Shown here: one piece after another, positions 7,907 through 10,740 of the stretch
Position numbering within the stretch: position 1 is the stretch's first letter
Layout of the letters: every line of letters starts with the position of its first letter
Source of the DNA: Dissophora ornata
Taxonomy: Eukaryota; Mortierellomycota; Mortierellomycetes; Mortierellales; Mortierellaceae
Assembly: GCA_025201705.1 (NCBI GenBank)
Contig: MU617092.1
Location: 1-10,740 of the forward strand
Direction of reading: 5' to 3'
Length of the DNA: 10,740 nt
Translations under genes and position numbers: made by a program
Notes under the pieces: generated by a model
What the model was told of the DNA's origin: nothing
The model's database searches: none
Seen by the model: only the letters and a program-made list of their open reading frames with translations

Positions 7907-8100
7907 ATTCTTGGGTCTTCTCCTAACCGTCGTTTCACTTCACGTCCTTCCCATCACCATCACTGCTACGTTTGTTAACGATACTGCAATTGGTTTTAAC
8001 TATTCATCCTTCACCATTGTCTACATCAGCACACATTGAGTCTCCTTCTGTCCTTCTCATGGACAATTCTCATCACAAATCCCAGACCACAGTCATTTCA
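7907..8100. other. Junction stretch without a gene
   Basis: This C/T-rich stretch lies between the Harbinger pair and the next pseudogene. There is no open frame of note, and no terminal inverted repeat or clear target duplication could be identified. Confidence 0.5.
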
Positions 8101-9266
8101 TTATGACATTTTCGAGTTGAGACTAGTCGGCTTCCTCTCTTGCAGCCCGACATAGCCTTTTGGGTGACATCCTCTTGACCAAGGCTGACATATTTTTACT
8201 CTGGTTTGATCGGCCAGATACCCGACCTCCTCAACAACCCGTCTCTTGTTGTTGAGCTGTTTCTGGTGTTTCCTGGGAATGCCCAGCGATTTTTTTTCCA
8301 GCCTTTTGTCGTTGCTGCTCGAATTCTTGATACGCTTCCCAGATAGCTGCCACGTTTCCAAGCCTGTAGTTGACTGTAACGCCGCCAGTCGTTACATTGG
8401 TAGTCGTGCTAGCAGTCGTGCTAGTAGTCGTGCTAGTCGTGGTTGCAGCTGTGGCCGTGGTCAGAGATGACTGCTGCTGCACAGGCATGGCTTGTAGGAG
8501 TATCCGCTGGGGCTGCGGCTGGGACTAGGATTGGGCAATTGGGTCCATTTCAGAGGCTCTAATTTTGTTACCAGCGCTTGTGCAAGTCTTTGAAGATAAG
8601 AAGAAGGAGCTGGCTGCTCAGACTGGACCTGTAAAGCAGTGGGTGCTGCAAGAGCGAGAGTGGATCCGGATGCGTGTTGGCATGCGCATGAGGGCGCTGG
8701 GTATGGTTGCCAGAGAGAGCCAGCAGAGCCAGGAGCGGAGTGGCTAAGTTGGCTGATCACATCTTGGATAGGACAAAGCCTCGGACGTTCGGATCGTACT
8801 GCAGAGGCAGGCCGCATTCCGTTTGAGATGAAAAGGAACTTGTCCGCCCAGGAATCCAGTCATTTGAACCGCGAAATGGCAGGAGGGATCGTCATCGTAG
8901 TACTCGTCCGTTTTGCTGCTGCTTTCTCGCCTGATTCGCAACATCTTGGCCTTCTTTGCGCCGCTATGACGGTCGGAATGGGTGATGTGACGGCACGGCA
9001 CGCGCAGACGATAGGAATAACTCTTGTGGAGTCCCCTTGGATAGTACTTCATCAGCGCGGAAAACCCATCTAGAGAAAAAAGAGCAGAGCATGAGATGTC
9101 AGAGAACAGTCCTTCAAAAAGGACACAGCGACACACTGCTGCTAGTATGGTTGGAATACATATGTTCAACCCAAGCGTTCAAACACTTTTTTGGACGCCC
9201 TCGCGCTCTTTTTGGAGACTCTGATGCAACTTCGATTCGGGCGCCGATCCTTCCGAGACGGCTTCT
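8101..9266 (-). pseudogene. Protein with GCR1_C-like C-terminus, possibly Crypton-derived
   Basis: The recognisable part is at the C-terminal end. A threonine-rich linker is followed by VNYRLGNVAAIWEAYQEFEQQ (from about 8371), where 'V..IWe.Y' resembles the start of the GCR1_C DNA-binding domain. Then, after a one-base shift, come KQLNNKRRVVEEVGYLAD and a basic tail to the stop at 8101. The shift falls at an A8 run on the minus strand (8290-8297). Upstream frames such as YLQRLAQALVTKLEPLKWTQ (about 8530-8600) and a frame with a candidate 3' splice site (ctcttttttctctag, about 9070-9085) look coding but are broken. Fungal Cryptons pair such a domain with a tyrosine recombinase, but I see no R-H-R-Y core here, so Crypton origin is a hypothesis. 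Confidence 0.4.
8402..8437. repeat. 12-bp minisatellite, three copies
   Basis: agtcgtgctagc is followed by two copies of agtcgtgctagt. In the minus-strand frame the units encode the Thr/Ser-rich linker of the GCR1_C-like protein, so copy number changes keep the frame. Confidence 0.9.
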
Positions 9267-9632
9267 TCAAAAGTCGTAGTTGAGGCTGGGAGGTTGATGC
9301 CGAAAAGGGGTATGAACGTAAACAGGGACACTATCATTGTACGCCAACATGGGGAATAAATCTGCAGTATCAAGTTGATACCTGCTATCCTGCGCCGGCG
9401 CTTCTTTAAGGCTCTTGCTGTTACTGTGGATAGCGCTGAGGAAGTTGCATGGTGCAGTGGCTGCGGTTGCCGGGTCGGTGCACGGTAGTTGTTGAAATAG
9501 AACTATTGCTTGAGCTACCTCTCCCTGTGGCAGTTGGAATAGTGTTTTCTTCGACTGTTGAGATGGCGAGGTTGGTCGCTTGCGCGCACGACTAATTTGA
9601 CTGACATTCTCATCTTGTGTTGATTGATTCAT
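9267..9632 (-). pseudogene. N-terminal exon-like frame of the third element's protein
   Basis: This 121-aa open frame begins MNQSTQDENVSQ and carries a basic patch (SRARKRPTSPSQQSKK, a possible nuclear localisation signal). It then has a Q/A/T-rich stretch and a C-terminal part ending PPSLNYDF. It reads toward the GCR1_C-like sequence on the same strand, and an alternative frame starting near 9290 (TTTFEEAVSEGSAPESKLHQ) could continue it after a shift or splice. The start at 9632 is preferred over the open frame to 9791 because the upstream part consists of microsatellite and low-complexity leader. No domain is recognised, and linkage to the downstream pseudogene is inferred from order and strand. 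Confidence 0.4.
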
Positions 9633-9884
9633 AACTGAGTAAAAAGTCGCAGCCTTGGCGTTGTTGTTTGACAAGGGAAAAAGAGTATGAGTGTGTGTGT
9701 GCGAAAGACGGGAAGAGAGAGCAGAGGGGAAGTGGCGACCGTATTCAAGGAGCATGTGGGGTTTAAAAAAAAAAGCGTCCGTATGACCCATGCCCCCTCC
9801 TCTCTGTCAATTCATCAATAATGTATACTTTAAAACGGGACGAATTCATCGGGGGGAATTAGAGAAATGCACACCCAAATAGAG
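9633..9884. other. Putative leader and right end of the insertion
   Basis: This stretch contains a (GT)5-type microsatellite at 9690-9701, an A10 run near 9763-9774 and a purine-rich tract. These read as pyrimidine-rich leader sequence for the minus-strand frame starting at 9632. The last bases before 9885 show no inverted match to the left end of the insertion. Confidence 0.4.
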
Positions 9885-9889
9885 ACGGT
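9885..9889. repeat. Right 5-bp target-site duplication (acggt)
   Basis: Homology to the 3' spacer of gene B resumes at this pentamer: acggtcttcttacctcc here matches acagccttctttcctcc at 1653. The left copy is 4011-4015. Confidence 0.6.
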
Positions 9890-10165
9890 CTTCTTACCTC
9901 CAAAGGTTTCTCGACCATACCCCTGCATATCGAGTCTTCCGTGGCCTATTGAGGCCCTCTTCTCATGCAAAAGTAAAGTCTTCGTTTTCCAGGTCAATTT
10001 GCTACACATATGAATCCATCCTATGTTACAGATGTGAAACAGAGGATTGTAACGTTGCACAGCAACCAACATAGGCTCTCATCCCTCCATAAACATTAGC
10101 TTCCAAGAAGAGTCGAAAGCATAGCCACCTCTATTCGCTAATGCTCACAAGCGCTCTCTAGACTA

Positions 10166-10166
<1 letters not shown>

Positions 10167-10196
<30 letters not shown>

Positions 10197-10198
10197 CA
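10167..10198. repeat. (ACGC)n(AC)n microsatellite
   Basis: Several acgc units are followed by about eight ac units. The homologous position in the other unit (1950-1963) has only a short acgcacacacaca tract, so the repeat length changed after duplication. Confidence 0.9.
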
Positions 10199-10507
10199 TG
10201 GCAAAAAGAAGCAAAACTGTACATCCACATGACTCGAAACAGCTGTCAAGACTATTACGCAAGTTTTCCAACGGCACTGACGCGTCCCTCGCGCATTTAT
10301 CTATTTTCCGTGTGTTTCCCCCCAACTCCTCTTTACAAAATATCCAGTGCGTGAAATCTGTTTGTTATTTTTAACTTGCAAAAAAAAAAAATGAACCTTC
10401 AATTGTGCCAAGAACATCAAATAGCTCATTCTGTATTGACATATTGTAATGTGAATGTATTGAAATAAAATGCTCAGCGTCTTTCATTTACTACATCTTT
10501 TCTCTAT

Positions 10508-10740
10508 TTATTTGGCGGCAGGGGTGGCAGGGTGCTTGGAGTTAGCATGCTTGGGCTCAGCAGGCGCACGCATGGCACGACGGCTCATGGGTTGCTTAGC
10601 GGCGGGGGTGGGGGTGGCTGGGTCCTTGGGGTCGACAGGCTTGTGCTGAGCAGGCTCAGGCATAGCACGGCGATCCTTAGGTTCTTTGACAGCAGGTGTG
10701 GGAGTGACAGGGTCCTTGGGGTCGACAGGCTTGTGCTGAG
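10508..10740 (-). CDS. Secreted Kex2-type repeat protein, copy C (C-terminal part)
   Basis: The last 77 codons are in the window; the N-terminus and signal peptide lie beyond the right edge. The repeat unit is 30 aa, of the form AQHKPVDPKDPxTPTPA then K-x-P-x-x-RR-AM. RR dipeptides precede AMPEP and AMRAP, and the protein ends TPAAK. The shared K-x-P-x-x-RRA-[IM]-P-x-PA-x-x-K core and the homologous 3' flank make it a paralog of gene B. It is more charged (K, D, H) and less proline-rich than B. The stop codon overlaps an AATAAA on the minus strand (10507-10512). The role inferred for B, a precursor of secreted peptides, applies here too. Confidence 0.75.
   Translation of the reverse strand, partial: QHKPVDPKDPVTPTPAVKEPKDRRAMPEPAQHKPVDPKDPATPTPAAKQPMSRRAMRAPAEPKHANSKHPATPAAK
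10621..10740 (-). repeat. 90-bp direct repeat inside gene C
   Basis: The 30 bases at 10621-10650 recur exactly at 10711-10740, an offset of 90 bp or 30 codons. The second copy is cut by the window edge. The exact match over this block suggests recent expansion or homogenisation of repeats within the gene. Confidence 0.9.

Larger units (their letters stand above)
4016..9884. mobile_element. 5869-bp composite transposon insertion
   Basis: This block interrupts the array unit between the two acggt copies and contains at least three lineages of transposase-like sequence: Tigger/pogo DDE_1, PIF/Harbinger DDE_4 with a Myb/SANT-like partner, and a GCR1_C-like protein. Comparing the first 60 bases with the reverse complement of the last 60 shows no terminal inverted repeats. 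The ends (gtttgtacac... and ...caaatagag) also lack TG/CA retroelement termini. A 5-bp duplication fits none of the three visible families (TA for Tigger, 3 bp for Harbinger), so the original inserting element may be unrelated, nested or eroded. Confidence 0.6.
9885..10507. repeat. Tandem unit 2 continued, 3' spacer of gene C
   Basis: This region aligns with about 1653-2270 in the same order and orientation, up to the stop codon of gene C. It has an expanded simple repeat in place of the short AC tract of the other copy and an A12 run at about 10380. No gene is recognised. A minus-strand frame at 9830-10072 spans the insertion junction and is not conserved in the other copy. Confidence 0.75.

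Noticed and set aside
8639..9073. 144-aa plus-strand open frame
   Set aside because: No domain is visible, and it lies opposite broken minus-strand frames that continue toward the GCR1_C-like region. It is most likely a chance frame.
8101..9632. Firm annotation as a Crypton tyrosine recombinase
   Set aside because: The recombinase catalytic residues cannot be found, and only the C-terminal GCR1_C-like similarity supports the idea.
4016..9884. LTR retrotransposon explanation for the 5-bp target duplication
   Set aside because: There are no long terminal repeats, no TG/CA ends, and no gag, protease, reverse transcriptase or integrase motifs in the block.
10380..10391. A12 run as a retroposon tail
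   Set aside because: The run lies in the duplicated spacer, and the homologous position in the other unit (2144-2151) has an A8 run, so it is simple length variation.

Overview
The window looks like nuclear DNA of a filamentous fungus. Supporting signs are small spliceosomal-type introns, AATAAA signals at stop codons, a secreted fungal-style repeat protein, and transposase families common in fungi. The overall style of the transposon proteins suggests an early-diverging lineage such as Mortierellomycota, but that placement is a guess from memory of protein style. No bacterial operon structure, tRNA, rRNA or CRISPR array is visible.

The backbone is a tandem array of a roughly 2.6-kb unit, all on the minus strand. 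Each unit holds one small gene for a secreted, proline-rich repeat protein plus a long intergenic spacer. Three genes are touched: copy A (only its first four codons, 1-12), copy B (complete, 2271-2633) and copy C (C-terminal part, 10508 to beyond the right edge). Copies B and C contain periodic repeats (35 aa in B, 30 aa in C), each with a dibasic RR followed by A-I/M. With the N-terminal signal peptide of B, this is the architecture of Kex2-processed repeat proteins, which are precursors of secreted peptides. This is the most interesting biology in the window. The 5' region of A (1 to about 1650) aligns with that of B (2626 to about 4015). The 3' region of B (about 1653-2270) aligns with that of C (9885-10507).

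Between the promoter side of B and the 3' side of C, the spacer is interrupted by a 5869-bp block (4016-9884). It is flanked by an exact 5-bp direct repeat ACGGT (4011-4015 and 9885-9889). The uninterrupted site in the neighbouring unit (1653-1657, acagc) has a single copy, so this reads as an insertion with a target-site duplication. The block is a patchwork of decayed DNA-transposon genes. They are a Tigger/pogo-like DDE_1 transposase C-terminus (+, about 4380-4850), unassigned coding-like frames (about 4850-5529), a PIF/Harbinger DDE_4 nuclease with all three acidic residues and a probable 80-bp GC-AG intron (+, about 5554-6452), a convergent Harbinger-type Myb/SANT-like partner gene that is frameshifted and stopped (-, 6490-7731), and a further minus-strand pseudogene (about 8101-9632) whose C-terminus resembles the GCR1_C domain seen in Crypton-type elements. 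No terminal inverted repeats were found for the block.

The host genes are short and embedded in repeat-rich, apparently non-coding spacer. The likely story is local expansion of secreted peptide-precursor genes, followed by transposon colonisation of one spacer.
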